Shown piece by piece: positions 1 through 9,445 of a DNA stretch of 64,000 nucleotides (position 1 is the first letter of the stretch; every line of letters starts with the position of its first letter). Made by a program: the position numbers and the translations under genes. The notes beneath the pieces were generated by a model. That model searched no databases, had not been told where the DNA came from, and worked only from the letters and a program-made list of their open reading frames with translations. Source of the DNA: CAZOVB01 sp964583095 (lineage in GTDB: Bacteria; Planctomycetota; Phycisphaerae; SM23-33); NCBI GenBank assembly GCA_964583095.1, contig CAZOVB010000001.1:1-64000 (forward strand), given 5' to 3'.

Positions 1-544
<544 letters not shown>

Positions 545-1519
545 ATGATTGCCGACGTCCTGCAAATATCCCTGCCCGTCTTCCTGGTCATTGCCCTCGG
601 GGCGGTCCTGCGCCGCGTGGGGATGATTACCCCGGAAGCCCGCGGGTTCCTTTCCCGCTTTCCCTATCTCATTTGCCTGCCTATCCTGGTTTTCACGGCC
701 GTGGCGGGAAAAGATTTCGGAAAGCTCATCAACTGGCAGATCATCGGAACCATCTGGATGGCGACGTGGATCGCAGCCGGGATCCTCTGGCTTGCTTCCT
801 ATAGGATCAATCCTTCGCTTCGCGGCCCGCTGATCCTCTCCGGTTTTTTTTCCAACTCCGCCTACCTGGGCTTTCCACTGTCCCAAAGCGCCTTTGGCGA
901 CGAGGGACTCTTTTACGCGGGAATCGCCAATGCCTTTGCCATGCCCCTGTTTGTTGTCCTGGGGACCGTCTGCATGCATCTGGGGAACAAGGAGAAAGGC
1001 ACCGGGCGCAAGGCCCTCCGGGCCGGACTGCTCAATCCGATTGTCCTGGCCGCCTTTGCAGGTATCGCCTTCTCGCTGATCATGCACCCCACCGGTTTCG
1101 CCGCGGCCTGGATGGACCTGCCCTGGCTGGCTGCTCCCACCCGAATTGTCCTGAGGGCAGCGGACATGGTGGGCAAGATGGGCCTGCCCCTGGCCTTGCT
1201 GGCCATCGGGGCATCTCTCCGCCTGGGCCATATTCGAGAGCACCTCTGGCTGGTGCTGGGCGGCTCGGGGGCCAAGCTGTTTCTTTCCCCGGCGTTGGGT
1301 CTCGGGTGCAGCCTGCTTCTTTTTGAGCTGCTGCTGGATTCAATGGACCCCACAGCCCAGGGCGTTGCTGTGTTGATTCTGGCCTGTCCGCTGTCGGTGA
1401 GTTCCTGGATCATCAGCCAGCCAACTCCCGCCGACAGCGACGCCCTCAGTGCCCTGCTGCTGGTTTCCACCGCCGGGGCGTGTATCACCATCCCCCTCTG
1501 GCTGCTGATATTGCTCTGA
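545..1519 (+). CDS. AEC family (auxin efflux carrier type) transporter
   Basis: A 324-aa integral membrane protein of the AEC/malonate-type permease family, expected to export or import small organic anions; the substrate cannot be read from sequence. Hydrophobic segments run through the whole protein: the N-terminal SLPVFLVIALGAVLRR, the GFFSNSAYLGFPLS segment typical of AEC proteins (asparagine plus Gly/Pro in a broken helix), and a C-terminal LILACPLSVSSWIISQ segment. Ten helices are usual for the family. The start at 545 (MIADVLQIS) is chosen because the frame upstream of it crosses the terminator at 388-421 and does not look like protein. Shine-Dalgarno is weak. It is the first gene after the 16S transcript and stands alone, facing the next gene tail to tail. 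Confidence 0.85.
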   Translation: MIADVLQISLPVFLVIALGAVLRRVGMITPEARGFLSRFPYLICLPILVFTAVAGKDFGKLINWQIIGTIWMATWIAAGILWLASYRINPSLRGPLILSGFFSNSAYLGFPLSQSAFGDEGLFYAGIANAFAMPLFVVLGTVCMHLGNKEKGTGRKALRAGLLNPIVLAAFAGIAFSLIMHPTGFAAAWMDLPWLAAPTRIVLRAADMVGKMGLPLALLAIGASLRLGHIREHLWLVLGGSGAKLFLSPALGLGCSLLLFELLLDSMDPTAQGVAVLILACPLSVSSWIISQPTPADSDALSALLLVSTAGACITIPLWLLILL

Positions 1520-1607
1520 GAGCCCCCCGCGCAGAAACCTGGAAAGAGAAGGGGCCGGGCGACCTTGCGCACCCGACCCGAATTCTCTCCCCAAAAGAGC
1601 ACACGGC

Positions 1608-4607
1608 TCAGAATTTCTGCATCTTGCCTTCTTCCATCTTCCAGTCGGGCTGGTTTCCCTGCCCCCCCGCCTGGCAGGAATGGGACAGCGCCTCATGCTC
1701 GGCTGCGCCGGGCGCCTGGGTTCTCGCGGACTGGTTCGCAACGAAGGCAGGTGCTTCCTGCCGACCGGCGTTTGCCCGGCTGCCTCCGACCACGCCCTGA
1801 AGCTGCTCCACCATGTACTTGAGCTGCTCTGCCTGGGCGGAGAGTTCCTCGCTGGCCGCGGCCGATTCTTCTGCGTTGGCGGTGTTGGACTGTGTTACCG
1901 AGTCCACCTGGGAAACGGCCGAGCTGATCTGCTCGATGCCTTGGGCCTGCTCACTGCTGGCCGAGGCGATTTCCTGGATCAGGTCGTTGAGTTTCCGGTT
2001 GCCTTCGGCGATTTCCGAAAGCGACGTCCCCACCCGCTGGGTGATGTCCACACCCGCGTCGGCATTTCGCACCGAGCCCTCGATGAGCTCAGCCGTGTCT
2101 CGGGCCGCTTCGGCTGAACGCTGAGCCAGATTGCGGACCTCTTCTGCCACGACGGCAAAGCCTTTTCCTGCCTCGCCGGCCCGGGCGGCTTCTACGGCCG
2201 CATTCAGCGCCAGCAGGTTCGTCTGAAAGGCGATTTCGTCGATGGTCTTGACAATCTTGGCCGTCTCGTCGGCAGAGGTTTTGATGTCATCGATCGCCTT
2301 GCTCATCTGGCTCATCGCCTCGGTGCCCTTCTGGGCATTGCCGCTGGCATCTGCGGCAAGCTGCTGGGCCTGCGAGGCATTGTTGGCATTCTGGCGGGTC
2401 ATCGAGTTCATCTCGTCCACGCTGGAGGATGTCTCTTCCAGCGAGGCCGCCTGTGTGCCGGCCCCTTCGGCCAGGGACTGGCTGGCCCCGGAGACCTTTG
2501 CTGCCGCATCGGCCGTCTCCCGCGCCCCTTCGGTCAGGCCCAGGATGATCCGCGTGATCGGCCTGGCAATGGAATTGGCCACCAGGAGACCGACAGCCAT
2601 GATACCCGCAAGGCCCACCACCGCGATAATCCCGATCATCCACTTGATGCTGGCGGTTGCGGCCAGGGCTTCGTCTTGGCTCTTCTCTGCCACCAGCGCC
2701 CAGGTGGTATCAAAGACCTTTACCGGTGCATAGGCAGTCAAGACATCGTCTCGGGCATAGGAGAGCGAGAAGTTCATCCCGCTCTGGCCCGTCAGCGCTT
2801 TGGCGATAGATTCGGTATCCACGCCGTTTTCCTGGACGCTGCCGGCAAAAGACGCCTCGACCTTGTGGGATTCGTGCAACGGAGAATCGCTGCGCATGCG
2901 CTTGTCGGGACCGACCAGGAACGTCTGGCCGGTCCGGCCCAGCCCTTCCCGCGTGGTCATCACGTTGTTGATCGCATCCAGGGACAACTGCAAGGCCACG
3001 ATCACCTCGATCTTCCCCTGTTCGTTGAGCACCGGCTCGGCGATGAAGGCGACCGGGTCTCCATTACTCGGGGCGTAGGGGCTGAAGTCCTCGAAAGCGA
3101 ACTTCCGTGTGGAAATTACGTTGCGAACCAGGCGCCCCAGTCCGGAGTCGGCGAATTTCCCTGAAACCAGGTTGGTGCGAAAATCGGCCTCATGCTCGAC
3201 TGTGTAGAAGCAGAAGCCGTCGGGATTGATCAAGAACAGGTCGTAGTAGCCGTACTTCTCCTTGTAGTGTGTGAAGTAATCGCCTTCACTGCCCTCCAGG
3301 TGAGGGCAGAAGGCTTCGTTGATGTCGATCTCCGCCAGCAGGGCCCACGAGAAGTCGCCCAGATCGACCGGGCAATACGCGCTGAGCACCCGCGTGTTCT
3401 TGTAGTCGGCTATGACGGCCGCACCTGTCTGACCCGTCAGGGCCTTCTTGACCGCATCTGTGTTAACCGAACCGGTTTCGGGGTGGCGGAACGAGGCATC
3501 TACACTTCGCAGGACTGGAGCCTTATCCGGATCTTCCAGGGGAGAATCGCTTCGCATCAGGCCATCGGCCCCTACCAGGTAGGTCTGGCCGGTCCGGCCC
3601 AGGCCCATCCGTTCGCACATGATTTCATTGAGCCGGGCGATGGGCATCTGGAACAGGGCCACTCCGATCATTTCGTTGCCGTCGAAGATCGGGCTGCCCA
3701 CGAAGCTGGCCGGCGCTTCATACGATGGTGTGTACTGGGCGTAGTCGACGAGGATGACCTCGTCCTTGTTCCCGGAGGCCTTGGCACGGCGGAAGCACTC
3801 GCCGAAGTTCGTCTTGCTGTAAGGGCCGTCGATCAGCGAAGTGGAATAATCCAACTCCTTGAAAACGGAGTAGACAATGTCCCCGCTTTCCAGATCGACC
3901 AGGAAGATGTCGTAGTAGCCGAACTTTTCCAGGTAGCTGCGGATGATCGGATGCACGCGCTTGTGGACCTTGGAATACGTGCTGGCATCTCCGGGCGTGT
4001 CCAGCTCATGCTTGGAGCCCAGTGGGTGCTGGTTGGCCCGTATATAGTGGTACTGCAAGGCGACCGAGTCGTCGTCCAGACCTTCCAGGAAGCGCATGGC
4101 CCCCGGGTCCCGCCCCTGGTTGATGCTCTGGTATTCCTTGGAGAATTCCTGGGTGTAATAGGTCGCGAGCTTTCTGCGCATCTGATCGATCGCGCCGGTT
4201 TCCAGGTTGTTTTCCTGTCGGAACGTCCGGAAGGCGTCGCGCGTCTCGCGCATGGCCTGGACGACCATCTCATCTTCACTGAAGGTGAGGATCTGATCGC
4301 GGATGTTCTGGAAGTATCGCTGAACAGCCTGTCGCTTGATTTCCCGAACGGCCAGGAGCTTGTTGACCCCTTCCTGACGGAGGGTTGCGACCGTTTCGAC
4401 CAGGCAGGACATGTTGCCCCGGTGGACCTGGAAGAAATCCTCGATCTGGTTCTTCTTGCCGTCACGCAGGCTGATCAGCTGCGCCTGGGCCTGTGTCTCA
4501 AGGGCTGAGCCCGATTTCCACAAGACCATGCTGCCAAGAACCGCAAGAGGTAGAATTCCAACGCCCAGAAACGTAGCCAGGAGCTTGCCCCGCAGAGAAA
4601 GACTCAT
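1608..4607 (-). CDS. Methyl-accepting chemotaxis protein with duplicated periplasmic sensor module
   Basis: A 999-aa transmembrane chemoreceptor. TM1 is at about residues 9-28 and TM2 at about 656-680. Between them lies an unusually long periplasmic region (about 630 aa) containing two copies of a Cache-like module: the pair FGYYDIFLV (about 228) and YGYYDLFLI (about 450), and the pair GRTGQTYLVG (about 336) and GRTGQTFLVG (about 556), both spaced about 220 aa apart. The cytoplasmic part carries the highly conserved hairpin tip EIAFQTNLLALNAAVEAARA (about 789-810) that contacts CheA/CheW, flanked by long helices with Glu/Gln-rich methylation-type stretches. The C-terminal 60 aa are low complexity, without a CheR-docking pentapeptide. 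No CheA or CheW is encoded in the window; a CheB/CheR-type protein lies at the far right end. A histidine kinase gene lies 241 bp upstream on the same strand. Confidence 0.93.
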   Translation of the reverse strand: MSLSLRGKLLATFLGVGILPLAVLGSMVLWKSGSALETQAQAQLISLRDGKKNQIEDFFQVHRGNMSCLVETVATLRQEGVNKLLAVREIKRQAVQRYFQNIRDQILTFSEDEMVVQAMRETRDAFRTFRQENNLETGAIDQMRRKLATYYTQEFSKEYQSINQGRDPGAMRFLEGLDDDSVALQYHYIRANQHPLGSKHELDTPGDASTYSKVHKRVHPIIRSYLEKFGYYDIFLVDLESGDIVYSVFKELDYSTSLIDGPYSKTNFGECFRRAKASGNKDEVILVDYAQYTPSYEAPASFVGSPIFDGNEMIGVALFQMPIARLNEIMCERMGLGRTGQTYLVGADGLMRSDSPLEDPDKAPVLRSVDASFRHPETGSVNTDAVKKALTGQTGAAVIADYKNTRVLSAYCPVDLGDFSWALLAEIDINEAFCPHLEGSEGDYFTHYKEKYGYYDLFLINPDGFCFYTVEHEADFRTNLVSGKFADSGLGRLVRNVISTRKFAFEDFSPYAPSNGDPVAFIAEPVLNEQGKIEVIVALQLSLDAINNVMTTREGLGRTGQTFLVGPDKRMRSDSPLHESHKVEASFAGSVQENGVDTESIAKALTGQSGMNFSLSYARDDVLTAYAPVKVFDTTWALVAEKSQDEALAATASIKWMIGIIAVVGLAGIMAVGLLVANSIARPITRIILGLTEGARETADAAAKVSGASQSLAEGAGTQAASLEETSSSVDEMNSMTRQNANNASQAQQLAADASGNAQKGTEAMSQMSKAIDDIKTSADETAKIVKTIDEIAFQTNLLALNAAVEAARAGEAGKGFAVVAEEVRNLAQRSAEAARDTAELIEGSVRNADAGVDITQRVGTSLSEIAEGNRKLNDLIQEIASASSEQAQGIEQISSAVSQVDSVTQSNTANAEESAAASEELSAQAEQLKYMVEQLQGVVGGSRANAGRQEAPAFVANQSARTQAPGAAEHEALSHSCQAGGQGNQPDWKMEEGKMQKF

Positions 4608-4848
4608 CGTGAATTCCTTTCAAAACCTGATAGGAACTACTCACCTGGGGCCCCGGATACCCGCATCTGAGAGCCCAACGGCGATGCGCCCGTCCCGGCG
4701 AGTTGCAAAACGGGCGCACCTGTCTTTTCCCTGGTAGGAGAACGCCGTCCGATAAAGTGCCCAGCCGGCCGGCCCTCTCAGGACGGCTGCAAAGCAACCG
4801 TCCGTCTACTAACTCGGCTGACTGGGGAAGAAGTTTGCTTGCTTGACT

Positions 4849-7155
4849 CTAATTCTGAAAATCAGAACTTCTAATATCAGAATGTCGTGCGTCCTTGTGT
4901 GCTTCCTGGTCGCTTTGCCAGGTCCCCTTTCCTCGTCGGAGAAGCTGCTCTTGGATGGCCTGGAGCAGTGAATCGGGAGAGAAAGGCTTTAGGAGGAACC
5001 CTGCGCCGCGATGGGTCAGGGACCGCAGTTCTTCGGTGCGGGAGGTGTATCCCGAGATAAACAGAAGGCCCATGTTGCTTCGACAACGCAGGAGCCTCTG
5101 GGCCATCTGGATCCCGTCCATCCCGGGCATGACAATGTCGGTTACCAGAACGTCGATCCGGTCCTCGTAGTGCTCGCCCAGTGGGATAGCCTGGCTGGCG
5201 TCGCACGCTTCCAGAACGGTGTGGCCGTACCCACGGAGGATCCCCACCAGAATGGAACGAACCTGGTCGTCATCTTCTACGACCAGTAGCGTACCGCGGA
5301 GATCCTGCCGCAAGGCCGAGCGGCCCGATTCGTCCCGGCAGGGCGCATCGGCTTGGCTGCATTCGGGCAGGATCAAATGGAAGGTGGTGCCCTGGCCCGG
5401 GGAGGTCTCCAGATCCACCCTCCCCCCTGCCTGGGTAACGAAGCTGTAGACCATCGCCAGACCCAGGCCGGTGCCTTTGTCCTCGGCCTTGGTGGTATAG
5501 AAAGGTTCAAAGACCTGCCGACGCGTCTCCTCGTCCATCCCCACCCCGGTATCCATCACCGAGAGTCGGATGGCCGGACTGGCTCCCGGCCGGGCCGCCT
5601 CTACCGTTTCCCGGCTTTCGTTTACATGCACGCGCCGTGTCTGGATAATCAGCGTCCCCCCCTGGGGCATGGCGTCGCGGGCATTGACGGCCAGGTTCAT
5701 CATCGCCTGCTCGATCTGACCGTCATCCACCATGACCTTGCCGCATTGTTCGTCCAGGTCTATTCGGAGTTGAATGTCCTCCCCGATGATGCTTGCCAGG
5801 GACTCGAACATGTCTCGAACGCTTTCATTGACGGCCACGGGGACCGGCTTGAGCGGTTGTTTTCGACTGAAGGCAAGGAGCTGATTGGCCAGCTTACCGC
5901 TCAGGGCCGTGCTCTTGAGAATCTGCTCCAGAGGCCTTCGGGCAGCACTTCGATCGCTGACCTTCCGCAACAGCAGGGACGTGTAGCCGTTGATAACGGT
6001 CAATTGATTCCGGAAGTCATGTGCGATTCCACCGGCCAGCCTTCCGATGGCTTCCATCTTTTGCGACTGGAGGTACTGAAGGCGAAGATCCTCTCGTTCC
6101 TTTTCCGATCGAAGCCGCTGGGTGATGTCGGCGATGGCCAGGATACTGGCTTGCTGGTCATGAAACTCCGCCCTGGCCGGAGATACCATCACGTCCGTCT
6201 GCGTCCCATCCGAACGCATCAGGCTTGTCTCCATGGGCCAGGAGACCTTGTCCCTCTCATGGGCCCCTTGGCAACACTGGGCCAGAAGGCTCTGGCCCTG
6301 ACCGCTTCGGAGGACATTGGAAGCTTTTCGGCCTTCCAGGCTGCCCAGATCGTAGCCGAGCATTTCATGCAGGGCCGGGTTGGCATAGGCGATCTGATCA
6401 TCCATCACCAGGGCGATCCCGTCGGAGGTGCAGTCGGCCAGGAGACGGTACTTCTCCTCGGAGGTCTTGAGGGAAGCTTCCGCCTGGCTTCTGCTTTTCT
6501 CGGTCCGCAGCCCGTGGCAGATCACGAGTATCAGCAGTCCAGCGGCCACGACGACGATCCCCCCCAGCACCCAGGCGATTTTCGCGGTGAGACGGCGGAC
6601 GTGAGCGCGGATTACCTCGGCCTGCCTGCCGCTGCCCAACACCCAGCCCCAAGGCTGAATCAGATGGACATAAGCCCGCTTGGTGCCTGTTTCACCTGTA
6701 TCGCGAACGGGCCATTCGTATTCGAAATACGCCCAATCCTGGTCCTGGAGCAATTGGTTCGACCGACGGATGACCTCTTTGGCTCGATCATTCCATCGGT
6801 CTTCATACCCAACGGGCTGCGATCGCAGGTAAGGATGCTCCAGGAGGCGTCCGTCCTCCAACGTGTGAACCCACACATATTTTCCGCCGTCGCTGTAAAG
6901 ACGACGTATCTGCTCCAGGGCCAGATCCTTGGCCTGGGATTCGCTGAGCTGACCCGCCAGGAAGCGCTGATAGCTGTCATCGACCAGATCGCGGGCGTGA
7001 GAGATCTGGCTTCGAATGGCTTCGTACTGCTGGTCGACAAGAAGAGATTCCACATAAGGAATCACTATGGCAAAAGAGGCCACGGCGAAGAGGCCCACGG
7101 TTGCAGCCACGGGAACCACAACCCCCGCTACGAAACGTGCTGTCAGCACCTTCAT
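4849..7155 (-). CDS. Cache-PAS hybrid sensor histidine kinase with C-terminal receiver
   Basis: A 768-aa membrane-bound hybrid histidine kinase. Order of parts: TM1 about 8-32; a single-Cache (sCache_2-like) sensor about 40-185 with the GGKYVWVHTLEDGRLLEHP and GWVLGSG signatures; TM2 about 193-213; PAS about 232-350 (YRLLADCTSDGIALVMDDQ); HisKA with the phosphoacceptor His379 in GGIAHDFRNQL; HATPase with N box NLAVNARDAMPQGG, G1 DTGVGMDE and G2 GTGLGLAMVYSF; and a receiver domain about 635-755 with acidic VVEDDD, phosphoacceptor Asp673 in VTDIVMPGMDG and Lys in LLKPFSP. The receiver suggests a phosphorelay or self-regulation. No output regulator is adjacent. It may be transcribed with the chemoreceptor gene downstream, although the 241-bp gap leaves room for a separate promoter. 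Confidence 0.93.
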   Translation of the reverse strand: MKVLTARFVAGVVVPVAATVGLFAVASFAIVIPYVESLLVDQQYEAIRSQISHARDLVDDSYQRFLAGQLSESQAKDLALEQIRRLYSDGGKYVWVHTLEDGRLLEHPYLRSQPVGYEDRWNDRAKEVIRRSNQLLQDQDWAYFEYEWPVRDTGETGTKRAYVHLIQPWGWVLGSGRQAEVIRAHVRRLTAKIAWVLGGIVVVAAGLLILVICHGLRTEKSRSQAEASLKTSEEKYRLLADCTSDGIALVMDDQIAYANPALHEMLGYDLGSLEGRKASNVLRSGQGQSLLAQCCQGAHERDKVSWPMETSLMRSDGTQTDVMVSPARAEFHDQQASILAIADITQRLRSEKEREDLRLQYLQSQKMEAIGRLAGGIAHDFRNQLTVINGYTSLLLRKVSDRSAARRPLEQILKSTALSGKLANQLLAFSRKQPLKPVPVAVNESVRDMFESLASIIGEDIQLRIDLDEQCGKVMVDDGQIEQAMMNLAVNARDAMPQGGTLIIQTRRVHVNESRETVEAARPGASPAIRLSVMDTGVGMDEETRRQVFEPFYTTKAEDKGTGLGLAMVYSFVTQAGGRVDLETSPGQGTTFHLILPECSQADAPCRDESGRSALRQDLRGTLLVVEDDDQVRSILVGILRGYGHTVLEACDASQAIPLGEHYEDRIDVLVTDIVMPGMDGIQMAQRLLRCRSNMGLLFISGYTSRTEELRSLTHRGAGFLLKPFSPDSLLQAIQEQLLRRGKGTWQSDQEAHKDARHSDIRSSDFQN
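4852..4883. repeat. Inverted repeat at the 3' end of the hybrid kinase gene
   Basis: ATTCTGA (4852-4858) and TCAGAAT (4877-4883) are perfect inverted copies. A shorter palindrome TCTGA-AAA-TCAGA lies inside (4854-4866). The element covers the last codons and the stop of the kinase gene and is AT-rich compared with its surroundings. It could form a stem at the mRNA 3' end; no T-run follows, so terminator function is uncertain. Confidence 0.4.
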
Positions 7156-7514
7156 TCCTGCTCCGGGAAAGCTTTTACCAACTCTCGAGGCCGGGCCGGG
7201 CCCCAGGGCGCGTCTTGGAAAAGAACGCCCAAGCGTGCCGACACCACAGCCTCAGGACAGAAGCTTCTCTGCGCAGATCATCGGAACAAGCCTCCTGCCA
7301 ATACGATAAATCTACGAGAAACCTAGTGGATTTAGCGACATGCGCTTCTTCTGTCCTCTATTCGACCAATTACAGAGAATCTCCGAAGGAAAAATAAGGG
7401 AATGACCCCAAAGGCGTCCGCTTGTCCCTGCGCCAAGCCCGGATTGACGTGTAACAGCCACAAGATTACGCCTGAGAATGCAAAACCGGATGCGATCCGG
7501 CGTATCACCCAGGG
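7156..7514. other. Intergenic region upstream of the hybrid kinase gene
   Basis: A 359-bp AT-richer gap between two minus-strand genes. It contains the terminator-like hairpin at 7482-7500 that would end the upstream gene. The rest should hold the kinase promoter, but no convincing -35/-10 pair was found. A minus-strand AGGAGG followed by a 9-codon frame (7252-7281) is discussed among the rejected items. Confidence 0.5.
7482..7500 (-). terminator. Rho-independent-type terminator
   Basis: Perfect stem CCGGAT (7486-7491) / ATCCGG (7495-7500) with a 3-nt loop. On the minus strand it is followed by TTTT (7482-7485). It lies 15 nt after the stop codon of the 581-aa gene that ends at 7515. Confidence 0.6.
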
Positions 7515-9260
7515 TTATTCATCCTCTGGAGGAAAACGGACCGCGATGTCCTCCCCTTCATCGCCGCCGTTGTCTTCCAGGTTGCGACCGATGCTGTAGA
7601 GCAGGAATCCTTCGTCGATCTTGCGGTAGATGAATCCCTCGGCCGAAAACGGGTCGGCCGGTATTTCCGATATCCAGCGATCCGCCAGAGACTCCAAATG
7701 CTGGGGATATTCCCCCACGACCGCTTTTCGCCTGCGAAGAGCCGCGACCAGAATCGCCATCCGTCTGCGGCAGAGGGCTTCATCCAGCGTGTTGATCAGC
7801 GCCCAACGCATCTCCAGAACCGTTTGGGCTCCGCCCATCATGACCGCTGCCATATGACGTGAAAGAAACTCCCTGCGCTGCTGTGCATCTTCCATCAGGC
7901 TGTTGAGTCTGCCCCACAGGCCCTGTCGCTGCCGATACTTCTCCCGGGCCTGCTCAAGCCATTGATGCATCTGCTCTTCAAAGGCGGCCGATTCTTCCTT
8001 GCGCTTCGGATAATCCTCGATTGCGGCAACAGCCACGAGGCGGTCGAACCAGTCATTGAAAAGCCTTCGGGCCAGGTTCCAGTCGTAGGCCTCCCGATGC
8101 CGACGAAGCTGCTCGGCAGGCAGCGGTTTGCCCGTTGCGGATTGGCCGCGATAGGCAAGGTTGGAGAAGCTCAGTGCTGTGAATCGACCTGCTTCATTGA
8201 AGCTCTCGACCAGATCATTGGCCGGGGCGATCTGCGCCAGACGCTGTTGGGCTTCCTTCAAGAAGCTCGGTTTGGCCTCCGGCGACGACATCAACTGCAA
8301 AGCGGTCCTGGCAGCCGTATGCTCCAGGTACACCGATGCTTCCAGAGACCCATAGCTCCAGCCCTGACGGAGCAGCCTGGCCAGCCGATGGGCGGCGAGA
8401 ACCCACTCAAAGCTCTGGTCCATTTCTTCCGACTCGACATCCTTCATCGCCATCGCAAGCATTGACAGGCCCAGTTCCTTGAACGGCTCTTTGGGAAGCT
8501 GAAGGGCCAACAAGAGATTCGGAGGGTCAAGGGCCTCGTAGCTGACAAGAGGCAGGTAGAAACGAGGCAGACGCGTCCCATTGGCGATATCGACCAATAC
8601 CGGCATGATCTGATCGAGCCATTGGGCCAGATACGGGTACTCCCGCCCGCTCCACTGTCCTCGGCCGGCGGTTTCGAGTCGGTCCATGACCAGCTGCGTC
8701 ACGCTGCCCTTGCGGGCCTCGAGATAGTCCTGAACGATCTGAGGATTCGGGCTTCCGTACTGATCAATTTCCTGGCGGATCTGACTTTTGAGCTCCAGGA
8801 TTCTCTCCCGCTTGGCCGGGGAAATCTGCAGCGAGGCAGGCAACTGCTCCGGGTCGAGCCCGTCGGCGAAATCCACCAGATCCATGTAGCGGTCTTCCTC
8901 TGCCAGGCTTTCGGGCAAAGAGAGCTTCTTGAGCACCTCCAGGCGAACGGCTTGGGGAATCATCTCCCCGCCCGTGATCTCCAGAACTCGCCGCATGGCG
9001 TTGTTCTCCTCGGTCACCCCCGCCGAGAGCTTGCCCTGGAGATAGGCGAAGTAGCTGACCGTTCCATCTTCCAAAACCGGCTCAGTCACCGCGGTCGTCT
9101 CGCGGGAGATCTCGATCTCCACCGGAGCCAGGGAATCATTCATCCGGCGGTAGACCAGCCAGAACAGCGCAATGGCGGCAAGGCCCATCAGGATGAAGAT
9201 CACCATGCGGCTGCGCGACAACCGCCTGGGTCGAATAGGACTGGAGTTCTCTTGGGTCAT
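7515..9260 (-). CDS. Conserved hypothetical membrane-anchored protein with GspG-like C-terminal tail
   Basis: A 581-aa protein of unknown function. The N-terminus is basic (PIRPRRLSRSR), followed by one TM helix (about 19-39, MVIFILMGLAAIALFWLVY) and a long, mostly helical extracytoplasmic domain rich in Glu, Leu and Ala. The last 80 residues (RRKAVVGEYPQHLESL, then DPFSAEGFIYRK, then YSIGRNLEDNGG) resemble the C-terminal part of type II pseudopilin-like proteins. From memory, such tails recur in large paralogous families of planctomycetes. The start at 9260 (MTQENSSP) is supported by AGAGAGG about 9 nt upstream; the 26 codons before it look non-coding. It is flanked by hairpins on both sides, so it is probably monocistronic. 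Confidence 0.75.
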   Translation of the reverse strand: MTQENSSPIRPRRLSRSRMVIFILMGLAAIALFWLVYRRMNDSLAPVEIEISRETTAVTEPVLEDGTVSYFAYLQGKLSAGVTEENNAMRRVLEITGGEMIPQAVRLEVLKKLSLPESLAEEDRYMDLVDFADGLDPEQLPASLQISPAKRERILELKSQIRQEIDQYGSPNPQIVQDYLEARKGSVTQLVMDRLETAGRGQWSGREYPYLAQWLDQIMPVLVDIANGTRLPRFYLPLVSYEALDPPNLLLALQLPKEPFKELGLSMLAMAMKDVESEEMDQSFEWVLAAHRLARLLRQGWSYGSLEASVYLEHTAARTALQLMSSPEAKPSFLKEAQQRLAQIAPANDLVESFNEAGRFTALSFSNLAYRGQSATGKPLPAEQLRRHREAYDWNLARRLFNDWFDRLVAVAAIEDYPKRKEESAAFEEQMHQWLEQAREKYRQRQGLWGRLNSLMEDAQQRREFLSRHMAAVMMGGAQTVLEMRWALINTLDEALCRRRMAILVAALRRRKAVVGEYPQHLESLADRWISEIPADPFSAEGFIYRKIDEGFLLYSIGRNLEDNGGDEGEDIAVRFPPEDE

Positions 9261-9372
9261 GGAAGGTACCTCTCTGAGCAGGCCAAAGACACAAACTACC
9301 AGATCCAACCCGCTGATGCACCCCTTTGCGCCGTGCACATCGGTACCCGATGTCCTCCAACAACAATAACCG

Positions 9373-9405
9373 GCCCGCCTGAAGACAATGGCGTTTCAGG
9401 CGGGC
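9373..9405 (-). terminator. Terminator-like hairpin after the PilZ gene
   Basis: An 11-bp perfect inverted repeat GCCCGCCTGAA (9373-9383) / TTCAGGCGGGC (9395-9405) with an 11-nt loop. It lies 40 nt after the stop of the minus-strand PilZ gene. The downstream sequence on that strand is moderately T-rich (CGGTTATTGTTG). Confidence 0.6.
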
Positions 9406-9445
9406 TCCGGGTCGTGCGAATGAATTGTTGCAAGCGGTTGGGAGG

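Noticed and set aside
3192..4508. Long plus-strand open frame (438 aa) opposite the chemoreceptor gene
   Set aside because: It is antisense to a gene with clear chemoreceptor motifs; its own translation has no recognisable domain and follows the codon bias shadow of GC-rich DNA.
7252..7281. Possible 9-codon leader peptide with AGGAGG upstream of the hybrid kinase gene
   Set aside because: Short frames with a purine-rich start are common by chance; no attenuator structure or amino-acid bias is visible.
5353..7326. Plus-strand open frame of 657 aa opposite the hybrid kinase
   Set aside because: Antisense to HisKA, HATPase and receiver motifs; no domain in its own translation.
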